A stretch of 41,637 nt of DNA. Origin: Cohaesibacter sp. GTDB taxonomy: Bacteria > Pseudomonadota > Alphaproteobacteria > Rhizobiales > Cohaesibacteraceae. Within the stretch, counting starts at the first letter, position 1. Each line of letters opens with the position of its first letter. Shown piece by piece: positions 10,526-19,717 of the stretch. Where the stretch lies: positions 1 through 41,637 of the forward strand of contig JAOXSH010000034.1 of the NCBI GenBank assembly GCA_025800145.1, read 5' to 3'. A program made the translations under genes and the position numbers. The notes under the pieces are model-generated. The model was not told where the DNA came from. It made no database searches and saw nothing but the letters and a program-made list of their open reading frames with translations.

Positions 10526-11646
10526 CAATCACCATCCAGAGAATTAAACCCAATGACCAAAGCTGCGCCAGCCGCATAATCGCTAACCATCACCTCACCA
10601 AAACCGCGCATAACGGCCTCCAGATAGATCAGTTTTTTGCGCGCCTCTTCATCAACAACAGCAGTTTGCAAGCCAGCGTCCCGCAAGTCATCGATAATTT
10701 TGCGCCCATTGCTCAATTCAAACCGCGCCCCATTGAGGATCCACCATGAGCTTTCATCCAAAAGCGACGCAAAATCTGCTTCCTCAATCAAAATCTCGAC
10801 ATGATCAAGGCTTGAAAGCATGGAGGCAAGACTGGCTTGTGAACGCCGGAACATAGCCTTTTTCGGTCGCGCCTTTTTAAGGGTCTTGCCCATAACAGGC
10901 AGCAATTTTACATCCGTAAAATATTGCGCATTGGTGCCAATGGCTTTGACAAGCTCTGCAACCACTTCCTTGCCACTTTGATAAAGCGCATTGTCAGATC
11001 CCGGTTGCGTAAAGGTCTGACCAAAGCCCTCCATAGACCAGGCGGTAACAAGGTCAGAGCTGGTGGCAACAATATTGGCCGAAATGGCATGCGCAAATGC
11101 ACAACGATAAGCCCCTGCCCCTTTGCCATCATCTTTGGCCCACAAACTTTCATAACCAGAACCAAAGAGCGCATATTCCAGCGCATTCAAACCCTGATAG
11201 GCAACCGAGCCTTGTGCCAACGCACCAGACGCCAGACGCTTGGCATCTTGCGCCTGAAGAGCCCGGCGTACTTTTTTAAGGGCTGTTCCCTTGCGATCTG
11301 GCCAAAATAGCAACCTCTCGAATCGATTTTTAGACTGCATCGGCCCAAAGCGCAAAAACTCAACCGATCCCCATTGATAGACCAATTTGCCAAATCCGGC
11401 CTTCAGTGCCCCATGCCCGGCCTTGTCAGGATTGGCACAATAAGCCCCGACCTGCTGCTCCATCCGGCGGGCCTGATCTTCCAGAGCTTGAAAAGAGGGC
11501 AGAATATAGCCTTCATAAGCTTTTTGAGCAACAGCGCGGTAATCTGCATCTGTTGGCGCAGCAAAAGCAGGAGAAGCAAACCCTGCTCCAAAAACCAGCC
11601 CCCCAATCAGACCCAATTTCAATGCCAAAGACTGAGTATTTGCCAT
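10525..11646 (-). CDS. Imelysin-family protein lacking the usual GxHxxE histidine
   Basis: A 373-residue periplasmic imelysin-type protein with a signal peptide (hydrophobic stretch LALKLGLIGGLVFGAGF, cleavage near AFA-A). Family features include YCANPDKAG, VYQWGSVEFLRFGPMQ and RLLFWPDRKG. The signature that reads GxHxxE in imelysins is here GLNALE (152-157), so the histidine is replaced by Asn154. The family binds iron or haem-like ligands or acts in iron uptake; some members were described as proteases. The chosen start MANTQSLALK begins the signal peptide; longer starts add an unlikely stretch. It lies between the DUF1111 gene and DUF1513, on the same strand. Confidence 0.88.
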   Translation of the reverse strand: MANTQSLALKLGLIGGLVFGAGFASPAFAAPTDADYRAVAQKAYEGYILPSFQALEDQARRMEQQVGAYCANPDKAGHGALKAGFGKLVYQWGSVEFLRFGPMQSKNRFERLLFWPDRKGTALKKVRRALQAQDAKRLASGALAQGSVAYQGLNALEYALFGSGYESLWAKDDGKGAGAYRCAFAHAISANIVATSSDLVTAWSMEGFGQTFTQPGSDNALYQSGKEVVAELVKAIGTNAQYFTDVKLLPVMGKTLKKARPKKAMFRRSQASLASMLSSLDHVEILIEEADFASLLDESSWWILNGARFELSNGRKIIDDLRDAGLQTAVVDEEARKKLIYLEAVMRGFGEVMVSDYAAGAALVIGFNSLDGD

Positions 11647-11720
11647 TATCACCATCCCCAAAAAGCAAAATCCTGTCTCAAAATACGAAATCAGGATCCG
11701 ACAAAACAAAGGCGAGAGCA

Positions 11721-11756
11721 TATCCTATAGACTCATAAATTAATGAGTTTAGAACA
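11721..11756. repeat. Small palindrome sharing the ACTCATAAAT motif
   Basis: In the gap between the DUF1111 and imelysin genes, AGACTCATAAATTAATGAGT is a near-perfect palindrome followed by TTAGAAC. Its two halves resemble the two ends of the larger element at 551-730 joined without interior, so it may be a deletion derivative of the same family. Confidence 0.35.
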
Positions 11757-11775
11757 TGCCCCCATCATTCCTATT

Positions 11776-13323
11776 TTACAGCGAATTGAGAAAAGCCAAC
11801 AAAGCCTCTCTCTGCGCTCTCTGCAAACCAACCACATGATCACGCGCCTTTTGCGCCTCGCCTCCATGCCATAGCACAGCTTCCAGCAAAGTGCGCGCCC
11901 GTCCGTCATGCAAAAATGTCGCATCCGGTGCAACATCTTTGGCCAAACCAATCCCCCATAAAGGAGCCGTGCGCCATTCAGACCCACTGGCATCAGCAAT
12001 CGGGCGATTATCCGACAAATCAGGCCCCATATCATGAAGCAGAAAATCACTATAGGGCCAAATTAGCTGGAATTGATGCTGTTTTAACGCAGCATCACGG
12101 CGAGTAACATATTTCGGTCTGTGACAAGACGCGCACCCCGCTTCATGAAAGATTTTCTTGCCTTCCAGAACCTTGACATCATCCACATCACGCCGTTCAG
12201 GCACAGCAAGATTGGCCGTATAAAACACCATCATATCCAACGGCACAGGCGGAATTTCCAATCCCCCCAGATTGTCCTGCCCCCCATGAGGGAAACGGGC
12301 ACAAATATCCTGCGCGTCAGTACAATCGCCAAAATGATTGGGAAGAATAGGCACAGACAGACCAATATCGCCCACAGAAGCATGAGAGGATTGCTGATAA
12401 ACATTTGGCTCCGTTGCCTTCCAGCCAAACCGACCCGGCACAATTTCGCCGCTACGCTTGTCTTTCACCCAATTGACTTTGCCGGAAATACCATCCCCAT
12501 CGCGATCCTCTTCATCGGCTTGAGAGATCAAATCAACAGGGTGAATGGCATCAATCAGACCAAGGCCAATCATCGCCGTGGCAATGCGAGGCGAGGTCAA
12601 CATCTCGCCCGGATCACCATAGCCAAAATCTGTGAGGCTAAATGTCGGTTTGCGCAGCTTGATCACCTCTCCATCCGCCAAAGTGACAGGCACGCTTTCA
12701 TAACGCACATTCACACGCGCTTCTGGTGGCAAACCGGGCAAAGCACGGTCCTGCAATTGTCCGCCATATACGGGATGAGGGATAGCATTGGCATCTTTGC
12801 TGGCAAGCCGGGCCTTTTCTTGCTTTGTAGAAGCGGGAACAGACAGACGGATCAAAAAGGTACGGGCATCAATCTCGCCCGGATCAGGCGGATGGCCGCG
12901 CCCATTGGCCGGATGACAACGCAAACAGGAGCGCGCATTGAAAAGCGGCCCCAAGCCATCAGATGCCTTGGTGGAAGCGGGAGAGGAAACCCAAAGCTTT
13001 TTGAAAATAGAAAATCCAAGCTGAAACCATTGCCGGTCCTCTCGGCTCATGGGTTTGTTGGCTTGGGAATAGGCTTTGGCCGCAGGCTGTGCCGACCCGG
13101 TTGCCTTACCGGCACTCAAAGCCTCAAAGACTTCTGATTTTTCAAAAGAAGACGGCGCTTTTAAAATTGCTTCAACTTTGGCCAGATCAGCCTCTGATAA
13201 ATCATCACGCGCAACAGAAGAAGCAAAAACAACAGACGGGTCAAAAGAACCGACCAGTGAAAGAAAAGCAACGCCAGACATCAAACGGGACATAGGTTTG
13301 ATGAGACACAAAGAGGGTGTCAT
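11776..13323 (-). CDS. Di-haem c-type oxidoreductase, DUF1111 (thiol-oxidoreductase-like)
   Basis: A 515-residue periplasmic cytochrome of the DUF1111 family, related to MauG-like di-haem proteins. Two CxxCH haem c sites are seen: CLRCH at 133-137 and CASCH at 397-401. The calcium-like DEEDRDGDGISGKVN and the C-terminal DNRPIADASGSEWRTAPLWG and FLHDGRARTLLEAVLWHGGE blocks are family hallmarks. A secretion signal (MSRLMSGVAFLSLVGSFDPS) follows the start. Start 13323 is preceded by AGGACC; the longer frame to 13389 looks like leader. Enzymatic activity is not known for close relatives; redox handling of iron next to the imelysins is an inference. A terminator hairpin separates it from the first imelysin. 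Confidence 0.92.
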   Translation of the reverse strand: MTPSLCLIKPMSRLMSGVAFLSLVGSFDPSVVFASSVARDDLSEADLAKVEAILKAPSSFEKSEVFEALSAGKATGSAQPAAKAYSQANKPMSREDRQWFQLGFSIFKKLWVSSPASTKASDGLGPLFNARSCLRCHPANGRGHPPDPGEIDARTFLIRLSVPASTKQEKARLASKDANAIPHPVYGGQLQDRALPGLPPEARVNVRYESVPVTLADGEVIKLRKPTFSLTDFGYGDPGEMLTSPRIATAMIGLGLIDAIHPVDLISQADEEDRDGDGISGKVNWVKDKRSGEIVPGRFGWKATEPNVYQQSSHASVGDIGLSVPILPNHFGDCTDAQDICARFPHGGQDNLGGLEIPPVPLDMMVFYTANLAVPERRDVDDVKVLEGKKIFHEAGCASCHRPKYVTRRDAALKQHQFQLIWPYSDFLLHDMGPDLSDNRPIADASGSEWRTAPLWGIGLAKDVAPDATFLHDGRARTLLEAVLWHGGEAQKARDHVVGLQRAQREALLAFLNSL

Positions 13324-13466
13324 ATCTTGGTCCTGAACATAGCTGGAATTTTGCAAACTGGCTGGCCTATCCCAATGCCTTGCTTGCAAAAGCTCAACAT
13401 CTCACCCAAGCGCCCCGGTCCAAAAGACAATGCTCAAGACTGTCTCTTAACGAAGGGTGAATGAAA

Positions 13467-13493
13467 AAGCGGGCTGAAAAATCCAGCCCGCTT
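13467..13493 (-). terminator. Intrinsic terminator after the first imelysin gene
   Basis: AAGCGGGCTG (13467-13476) pairs perfectly with its complement (13484-13493) around a seven-base loop. On the minus strand the hairpin runs into TTTTT. It lies just past the stop of the first imelysin gene and before the DUF1111 gene, so it would reduce expression of the downstream genes relative to the imelysin. Confidence 0.8.
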
Positions 13494-13500
13494 CAAAATC

Positions 13501-14769
13501 CTATTCAAAAACAGCTTTTGGATTATCCAAGCTGTCAGAGCCTTCCAGCTCGATCTTGCCCAAATCAAGCTTGGCGATCACACGCTCGATAGATTTGGTC
13601 TGATCAACAAGGCTGTCAATCGCAGCCTGAACAACTGCATTGCCTTCTTTGTTGCCTTCACCGATCATCTGGTCATAAGCTTCAACTTTTTCAGCGCGCT
13701 CAACCATAGCAGAGAAAGCCTTGTCAGACGCCATCAGCTTGCCGGATAATTCTTTGGACAGGCCTGCATCCTTGCCAGCAACCAAATCTTTCAGACTTGC
13801 ACCCTTGACCATGGAGCCATCAACACGCTTATAAGAGCCATTATAAACATTGATGATGCCTTTTACATCATAATAATGAGAATTATGCGTATTGTCAGAG
13901 AAGCAATCATGCTCTTCTTCTGGATCATTAAGCAACAGGCCAAGCTTCATACGCTCACCAGCCAGCTCACCATAAGACAGCGAACCCATGCCGGTCAGAA
14001 TGCGGGTCAAACCACCTTTATCGCCCTGAGCCATCAGGTCTTTGCGGGCTTCACCCTTCTCACCCCAAGCAGCAGTGATGCCTTCCAGATCAGAAATCAT
14101 CAGCTTGGACGCAGCCATCAGATAATCGATACGACGATCACAATTGCCACCGGTGCAGTTTTTCACGTCAAAGTCAGAAGCAGGACGGGAGCCAGCACCT
14201 TTGCCGTTGCCATTCACATCCTGACCCCACAGCAAAAACTCAATCGCATGATAGCCGGTTGCCACATTGGCTTCATTCTCGGCAGCTTCATGCAGCTTTT
14301 CACCAAGCAAAGCTGGTGTAATTTTTGCTGCATCAACTTTTTCACCATTGATGGTGATTTCCTTGTTGGCAATCACATTGGCAGTGAACAGAGCATTCTC
14401 GTCAGATTCAGTGCCATAATAATTTTTATCGGTATAATCGATCAGACCTTCATCCAAAGGCCATGCATTCACTTTGCCTTCAAAGTCATCAACGATCGGA
14501 TTGCCGAAACGATAAACTTCTGTCTGCTGGTAAGGCACACGCGCAGCCAACCAAGCCGCTTTGGCTTTGGTCAGATTATCTTCCGTTGGCGCAGCAACAA
14601 AAGTTTCCAGAGCCTTGTCCAGAGCTTTCGCTGTGCTCAGGGAATCTTCATAACCGGCCTGTGCAATATCAGCATAGGTTTTCAACACATCTTTGGCTTC
14701 AACCGCATAAGCAGAAGCACTCATCATCAAAGCAGGCACAAAAGCGGCCAGACCCAGAATTTTTTTCAT
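13501..14769 (-). CDS. Imelysin-family iron-regulated periplasmic protein (IrpA-like)
   Basis: A 422-residue secreted imelysin. The signal peptide is MKKILGLAAFVPALMMSASA with cleavage near AYA-V. The imelysin signature GYHAIEFLLWGQD starts at residue 172, with His174 and Glu177 of GxHxxE intact. PIVDDFEGKVNAWPLDEGLI and HDCFSDNTHNSHYYDVKGII are conserved in the IrpA group. These proteins are induced by iron limitation in several bacteria and are assigned to iron acquisition. It is the first large gene of the cluster, preceded by a 48-residue small gene and, further up, a Fur-like box. Confidence 0.93.
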   Translation of the reverse strand: MKKILGLAAFVPALMMSASAYAVEAKDVLKTYADIAQAGYEDSLSTAKALDKALETFVAAPTEDNLTKAKAAWLAARVPYQQTEVYRFGNPIVDDFEGKVNAWPLDEGLIDYTDKNYYGTESDENALFTANVIANKEITINGEKVDAAKITPALLGEKLHEAAENEANVATGYHAIEFLLWGQDVNGNGKGAGSRPASDFDVKNCTGGNCDRRIDYLMAASKLMISDLEGITAAWGEKGEARKDLMAQGDKGGLTRILTGMGSLSYGELAGERMKLGLLLNDPEEEHDCFSDNTHNSHYYDVKGIINVYNGSYKRVDGSMVKGASLKDLVAGKDAGLSKELSGKLMASDKAFSAMVERAEKVEAYDQMIGEGNKEGNAVVQAAIDSLVDQTKSIERVIAKLDLGKIELEGSDSLDNPKAVFE

Positions 14770-14855
14770 ATCTTTCCTGTCCTTAACGAAACAAAATCAT
14801 ATCACCACACCCTGCAAGACAGTCAGTGATCCAGCAGGGCTTACGTCATTCTTTC

Positions 14856-15002
14856 CTAATCATCAGATATAGGGCGATGGGCGTCAGAGACAGTGTCATC
14901 CTTGTCACTTTCAAGGCTCACCTCTTTATGCGAATCAAAGAATTTGGGCTCATAAAAACAAAGCCCGACCATTTCCTCAAACGCGCCGTAAAAATCGCTC
15001 AT
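14856..15002 (-). CDS. Small 48-residue protein heading the imelysin cluster
   Basis: I do not recognise this protein. The frame begins MSDFYGAFEEMVGLCFYEPK and ends RPISDD, 48 residues, strongly acidic in its second half, with one Cys and no signal peptide or membrane segment. Evidence that it is real: a strong Shine-Dalgarno (GGAGG, five bases before the ATG at 15002), a position 86 bases upstream of the imelysin gene on the same strand, and a Fur-like box about 70 bases further upstream. It was found by direct reading. It could be a cytosolic partner or regulator in the iron cluster, or a spurious frame. Confidence 0.5.
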   Translation of the reverse strand: MSDFYGAFEEMVGLCFYEPKFFDSHKEVSLESDKDDTVSDAHRPISDD

Positions 15003-15074
15003 AATGCCTCCAATCACCAGGGTTCAAGGCCCTGCGTTCAAAGGTTTTTGAATATATTTCTCATATTTTATTAC

Positions 15075-15091
15075 TGAGAGTGACTTGCAAT
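15075..15091 (-). promoter_or_regulatory. Candidate Fur-like box upstream of the imelysin cluster
   Basis: TGAGAGTGACTTGCAAT differs at two positions from the Fur-box-like pattern TGAGAATGATTTGCAAT that I know from proteobacterial iron genes. It lies 73 bases upstream of the small gene, in an AT-rich stretch suited to a promoter. Alphaproteobacteria often use Irr or RirA in place of Fur, so the cognate regulator is uncertain. Confidence 0.4.
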
Positions 15092-15265
15092 GTCAATAAA
15101 AATACCTGAAAAATCAATAGTTTGGAACAATTCTAATTTTATAAGGTTTAACCCTTATCAAAATAAGAAAATATGAATAATTTCAGCAAGTTAAAATTTC
15201 TGCACCAAAATTGCCCATGACTAAATGTCTCAGTCAACTCTTGTGATGAGATAAAAAAGCCTATA

Positions 15266-16606
15266 TCAGCGCGATAAAAGCGGAGAAAGCCGATCCATGA
15301 CATGAGGCAAAAGTCTGGCACCAACCAGCCGCCATAGTCCCGTTCCACTGCGAATCTCAAAAGCTTCATATTGGAAAGAGTGAGAAGGCACACCCTGATC
15401 ACGCAAAACCACTTGCAATTCTCTCCGCAAGGAATCCGGCCCACAATAAGCCACCGACACAGTCTGCACATTCTCTTGCAAAGTCGTCACAAGATGAGAC
15501 GCAGAAAAACGTTGCCCCTGACGGCTTGCCATCACATACAGTCGAAAACCGGACACCTCTTTGGTCACTGCATCCAGCTCCCGCGCATAAACGGCATCCT
15601 GTTCTGTGCGCACACAATAATAAAGATCCACATCCACCGCTGCACCTTTGCCTTGATCTTGCGCGGCAAGATCCTGCGCCCAAGCCAGAAACGGCGTAAT
15701 ACCAATACCCGCCCCAACCCATATTTGCTTGTGCGCTTTTAGGGGTCGCAAAAAATGACCATAACCCCGACTGAGCCGCACAGTCTCTCCAACCAGAAAC
15801 TGATCAGATATCAAGCCTGTATAATCACCCAATCTCTTAATAGAAAACCGGATAAGCCCATCTTTGGATGGAGCGCTGGAAATGGTAAAGGGATGCGCCT
15901 CATCCTTGCCTTTCTTATCCAGCGAAAGAAAGGCAAATTGCCCAGCTTGATACACAATGGCCTTGTCTTTGGGACGCAAGGCCAGCTCAACAATTTCCCC
16001 TGCCATTTGACGGACAGCCACAATCTCATAAAGCGCCCCTCTCATTAGCAAAGGCCGCACAACAATTTGAAACAAATAGCTGCCAAGGCCCAAAAGACAA
16101 AATCCGCCAACATAAAGACCAAGCACAGACAAAATGTCATAAGGCTTTTCAATCAGGAAAAAATGAGCTGCACAAAGGGCAAACAAGGCCCCGATAAATT
16201 TATGAGAAAACCGCCACCAATGATAGGGAATGAAGGTCAACAGCGAACCAAAAATCAGGATGAGCAAACCATTATAGCCCCAATCCCCCAAATCTTCGGC
16301 AATGCCTTCAATTTCTGGCAAACCCTTGACTTCCGCATCCAGATTTTCATGCAAAACCATCAAACCAATTGAGGCAACAGCAAGCCATTTATGCAATTGA
16401 TACATCTGGTCCAAAGGTCCAAACACAGCTTCCAGCCCCCTGATCCGTGTTGACAGGATCATAGCCCAAGCCATGACAATCAGAGCAGAACTTCCCAAAA
16501 ACTGGCTAAAGAGCGGTGCCACACCATGCTGCATCATCAAAGGCCAATAGCCTATCAATTGCACAATCACAGACAGCACAATCAGCCCGAGTCCAAGCCA
16601 TTTCAT
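15266..16606 (-). CDS. Ferric-reductase-like membrane flavoprotein
   Basis: A 446-residue integral membrane oxidoreductase. The first half (about 1-200) has six hydrophobic segments of the ferric-reductase transmembrane domain, with histidines for b-type haem (LHKWLAVASIGLMVLHEN, FALCAAHFFL). The second half has an FAD-binding beta-barrel (YQAGQFAFLSL, HPFTISSAPSKDGLIRFSIK) and an NAD-binding domain (WVGAGIGITPFLAWAQDL, YCGPDSLRRELQ). It would pass electrons from cytosolic NAD(P)H across the membrane, possibly to ferric iron, which fits the imelysin/DUF1111 neighbours. The ATG at 16606 has AGGA at good spacing; the GTG one codon upstream is possible. A MITE-like repeat lies 34 bases upstream of the start. 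Confidence 0.9.
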   Translation of the reverse strand: MKWLGLGLIVLSVIVQLIGYWPLMMQHGVAPLFSQFLGSSALIVMAWAMILSTRIRGLEAVFGPLDQMYQLHKWLAVASIGLMVLHENLDAEVKGLPEIEGIAEDLGDWGYNGLLILIFGSLLTFIPYHWWRFSHKFIGALFALCAAHFFLIEKPYDILSVLGLYVGGFCLLGLGSYLFQIVVRPLLMRGALYEIVAVRQMAGEIVELALRPKDKAIVYQAGQFAFLSLDKKGKDEAHPFTISSAPSKDGLIRFSIKRLGDYTGLISDQFLVGETVRLSRGYGHFLRPLKAHKQIWVGAGIGITPFLAWAQDLAAQDQGKGAAVDVDLYYCVRTEQDAVYARELDAVTKEVSGFRLYVMASRQGQRFSASHLVTTLQENVQTVSVAYCGPDSLRRELQVVLRDQGVPSHSFQYEAFEIRSGTGLWRLVGARLLPHVMDRLSPLLSR

Positions 16607-16640
16607 CACAGCGTCCTATTCGTCAATTTTGGTCCGTATA

Positions 16641-16917
16641 ATACCAACGGCATGAAAGATTACCCCATATGACCGGATTTTATTGGCTTTCTGGTAAGAA
16701 GCTTTTGCTGTCATGGTCTGGGTGACCATAAAGCAAGAGCGACGCAGCCCAGAAAGCCAATAAACCGGCCTTAGGTGCCTTGGAATGGCTCACTCAGAGC
16801 GTTATCTCTCTAGAAAAATACACCGACAAAAACACACCGACATTATCCGTCGAAAGGTGCCTTCTCAGTAAACCATGTCAAAGCATCCTATGGGCCAATC
16901 TTTCATGCCGTTGGTAT
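16641..16917. repeat. MITE-like element, copy A
   Basis: A 277-base element with terminal inverted repeats: 27 of 29 bases match between the left end (ATACCAACGGCATGAAAGAT) and the complement of the right end. Inside, 16673-16694 pairs with 16749-16768 (CCGG..TTATTGGCTTTCTGG), enclosing further nested pairs so that 16673-16768 folds into one long hairpin. The right half holds a second, weaker inverted repeat built on GGTGCCTTGGAATGG. No transposase is encoded. It fills the upstream region of the ferric reductase; 16918-17031 contains no gene. Confidence 0.85.
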
Positions 16918-17031
16918 AAGTCCTATCATGTTAGTATAACAAAATGATGGTCCAAGACAAAAGCAACCACAAAAAAGTTCTATCCCTGACAAGAGCGATA
17001 GAGTTTTTAATGATAAAATCAAAGAACAGAG

Positions 17032-18930
17032 TCAATCATCCTGCCATTGCCAGGCGAAAACGAAAGAGCCAAGGATATGAGACACCTTGTCTCGTTCTTG
17101 TTCCCCTGCCAAAGAGAGATGGGCCACAAGACCGCGCTTTTTGTCTTCGACAACCTGTACAACCCGGCTTTCCAGACCCGCTTCTGCCAAAACCTGATCA
17201 TAAACACGTTTGATCGCCAATTTGCGCAAATCGGGTTTAAACACCTTGCCAACCGCCGTCTTGGGCAATTCCGGCAACACCTCGATATGTTTGGGAACAG
17301 CGGCCCGCTCATGAATATGGCGTTTGCAATAGGAACGCAGCTCGTCCATATCGACATTTGCTCCGGCCACCAATTCAACATAGGCGCACGGCACTTCTCC
17401 TGAATGTTCATCAGGCTGACCAATGGCCCCGACAAAAGCCACCGCTTCATGACCGGCCAAGGCCTCTTCAATCTCCGCCGGATCAATATTATGACCGCCC
17501 CGAATGATCAAATCCTTGGCACGCCCTGTAATCCAGATATAGCCCTCTTCATCAATCCGCCCCAGATCACCCGTGCGCAAATATTGATCATGATGGAAAA
17601 GCTCATGATTCTTGTCCGCTTCGGTATAAGTGGACCCGGTAAAGACGCCCGGACTGTCTATACAGATCTCACCCACTTCGTCTACACCGCATTCAATAGG
17701 GCCATCATGGGTATGAGTGAGAATTTTCACATCCGTATAGGGAAAAGGCAAACCAACAGAGCCAATTTTCTTCTCGCCATGGATCGGATTGCAAGACACA
17801 AGACAGGTCGCTTCCGTCAAACCATAACCTTCAATGATTCCGACTCCGGTGGCCTCTTCAAAGCGCCGATACAATTCCACCGGCAAGGGAGAGGAGCCGG
17901 AAAAAGCCGTTTTAACGCTGGAAACATCAGCATTAACAGGCCTCTGCATCAAAGCAGACAAAGCCGTTGGCACAGTAATCATGAAAGTGACATTCCAGCG
18001 TTCAATCAATTTCCAGAAATTATCAAACACCCCATCCCCACGATAGCCTTGCGGCGTGGGGAAAATACCATGAGCACCAGAGGCTATCATCGACATCACA
18101 ATCACATGACAGGCAAAGACATGAAAAAGCGGCAAGGGACAAAGAATATTATCCTCTTCAGTGAACAGCAATGTATGCCCGAGCCACCCATTATAAATCA
18201 TGCCGGAATATTTATGTTGTGCCACCTTGGGCATACCGGTGGTGCCGCCAGTATGGAAGTAGGCGGCAACCCGATCTCCCTCACTATCCGCAAAGGTTAG
18301 GCGATCCGACGGTTGGGCTACCAAAGCCTTGTTAAAATCCAGAACATCCACGTGATTGCGCTTGGCTTCAGGATTTTTCGGGCGGATCAAGGGCACAATA
18401 ACTTTTTTAAGGCCTGTAAGATAGCCCAGCAAATCCACTTCCAGCACCGTTCGCACATTGGGCGCATGTTTCACCGCTTCAGCCACCTTTTGCGCAACAT
18501 CAGTTTTGGGAAAAGCCCGCATGGTCACGACAACTCTGGCATTGGTCTCACGCAGGATTGCCCCAATCTGCTCAGGCTCCAGCAAGGGATTGATCGGATT
18601 GGAAATCCCGGCAACAGAGCCACCAATCAGGGTCACCGCTGTTTCCAGACAATTGGGAAGCACATAAGCCACCACATCCTCTTCACCCACACCAAGGGAG
18701 CGAAACAAATTGGCCGCTTGCGTAACCTTGCCATGAAATTGAGACCAGCTCAGCGTCTGGGCCGGATCGCTGGGACCAGAAAATAATTGATAGGAAAAGG
18801 CAGGTCGATCCCCATGCTTTTGAGCGGTGCGGCTGATAAATTCATACATGGTATGCGGCACATCGCGCTCTTCCCATGGCATTTCCTGCTCAAATTTCAG
18901 AGCATCATCACGCGTAGCAAATTCTGTCAT
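17032..18930 (-). CDS. Acyl-CoA synthetase (AMP-forming, FadD-like)
   Basis: A 632-residue adenylate-forming ligase that activates a carboxylic acid with ATP and couples it to coenzyme A. The ATP-binding loop YFHTGGTTGMPKVAQ is at 224-238, EGYGLTEATCLVSCNP forms the A5 region, YLRTGDLGRIDEEGYIWITG and RAKDLIIRGGHNIDPAEIEE form the A7-A8 hinge, and the catalytic lysine lies in PKTAVGKVFKPDLRK. It resembles long-chain acyl-CoA synthetases; chain length cannot be read from sequence. No signal or membrane anchor is evident. The start at 18930 follows GGGAGG ten bases upstream. It stands alone between repeat-bearing gaps. Confidence 0.92.
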   Translation of the reverse strand: MTEFATRDDALKFEQEMPWEERDVPHTMYEFISRTAQKHGDRPAFSYQLFSGPSDPAQTLSWSQFHGKVTQAANLFRSLGVGEEDVVAYVLPNCLETAVTLIGGSVAGISNPINPLLEPEQIGAILRETNARVVVTMRAFPKTDVAQKVAEAVKHAPNVRTVLEVDLLGYLTGLKKVIVPLIRPKNPEAKRNHVDVLDFNKALVAQPSDRLTFADSEGDRVAAYFHTGGTTGMPKVAQHKYSGMIYNGWLGHTLLFTEEDNILCPLPLFHVFACHVIVMSMIASGAHGIFPTPQGYRGDGVFDNFWKLIERWNVTFMITVPTALSALMQRPVNADVSSVKTAFSGSSPLPVELYRRFEEATGVGIIEGYGLTEATCLVSCNPIHGEKKIGSVGLPFPYTDVKILTHTHDGPIECGVDEVGEICIDSPGVFTGSTYTEADKNHELFHHDQYLRTGDLGRIDEEGYIWITGRAKDLIIRGGHNIDPAEIEEALAGHEAVAFVGAIGQPDEHSGEVPCAYVELVAGANVDMDELRSYCKRHIHERAAVPKHIEVLPELPKTAVGKVFKPDLRKLAIKRVYDQVLAEAGLESRVVQVVEDKKRGLVAHLSLAGEQERDKVSHILGSFVFAWQWQDD

Positions 18931-19446
18931 AATCCATTTTCCTCCCGCCAGTGCCCTTGGTTATTTTTTTAAAATCTGAGAGGACAGCAGCTTTTCCTAA
19001 AAGAAAAGATAGAAGGCAAAAACACACGGAGCAAGGGCGAAACAGCAATTTCTTACTCTTAAGGCGGGTAACCTAAAGGAAGGAAAAACCATTTTTCCAA
19101 AGACTTATACAAAATCAGCCCTCAAACACACTCAAACCATACCAACGGCATAAAAGATTGACCCATAGGATGCTTTGAAATGGCTCACTGAGAGCATTAT
19201 CTTTCAGGCCGTTGGTATAATACAATCCAGAGACAAAAAAGACCGCAATTAAGATAAAAGCTTATATAAGAATGATGCGTCCTCAAAGTCTCAAACAGAG
19301 ACTTTTAAACCGGGCGGTAAGGAAATTGAGTATCATGAAAAAAGAGAAAAATCACACAGCCAATCGTTGTTGACAGGCATTTCTGGCAGACTTGGCAAAC
19401 CAAATCCTAGATAGCAAAAGCGGAGAATAAAAAGCGCCAGTAAAAA
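18931..19446. other. Intergenic region with a MITE derivative
   Basis: No gene is visible. The stretch contains the shortened MITE copy C at 19139-19218. The remainder is A-rich with no recognisable conserved signal beyond the ribosome-binding site of the acyl-CoA synthetase gene. Confidence 0.5.
19139..19218. repeat. MITE-like element, copy C (internally deleted, inverted)
   Basis: An 80-base derivative that begins ATACCAACGGCATAAAAGAT and ends GGCCGTTGGTAT. After the left end it continues with GGATGCTTTGAAATGGCTCA, which matches the complement of the right end of copies A and B. It is therefore in the opposite orientation and has lost the long central hairpin. Confidence 0.8.
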
Positions 19447-19522
<76 letters not shown>

Positions 19523-19667
19523 CAACCATAGGCAGGAAAATCCTGCACAAACCAACATAGTGCAAATCTATATGCTGGCGCTTCTCTTAAACCATTTGCT
19601 TCTGCTGATGCAAGAGCGGAAATGCCAATCTGTGTATGGTGCCCGTCAAGCATCAAAACATAAAAAG

Positions 19668-19693
19668 AAAACCCGGATAAAGATCCGGGTTTT
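19668..19693 (-). terminator. Intrinsic terminator after hemY
   Basis: An 11-base perfect stem, AAAACCCGGAT and its complement, with a four-base loop. On the minus strand it is followed by a T-rich run (TTTTCTTTTT). It lies 25 bases beyond the hemY-like stop and ends the haem operon. Confidence 0.85.
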
Positions 19694-19717
19694 ACAAGGC
19701 AAATATAGGTCCAAGAC

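Noticed and set aside
12121..13137. 338-codon plus-strand frame opposite the DUF1111 gene
   Set aside because: Antisense shadow; the minus-strand product has two CxxCH sites and clear family motifs.
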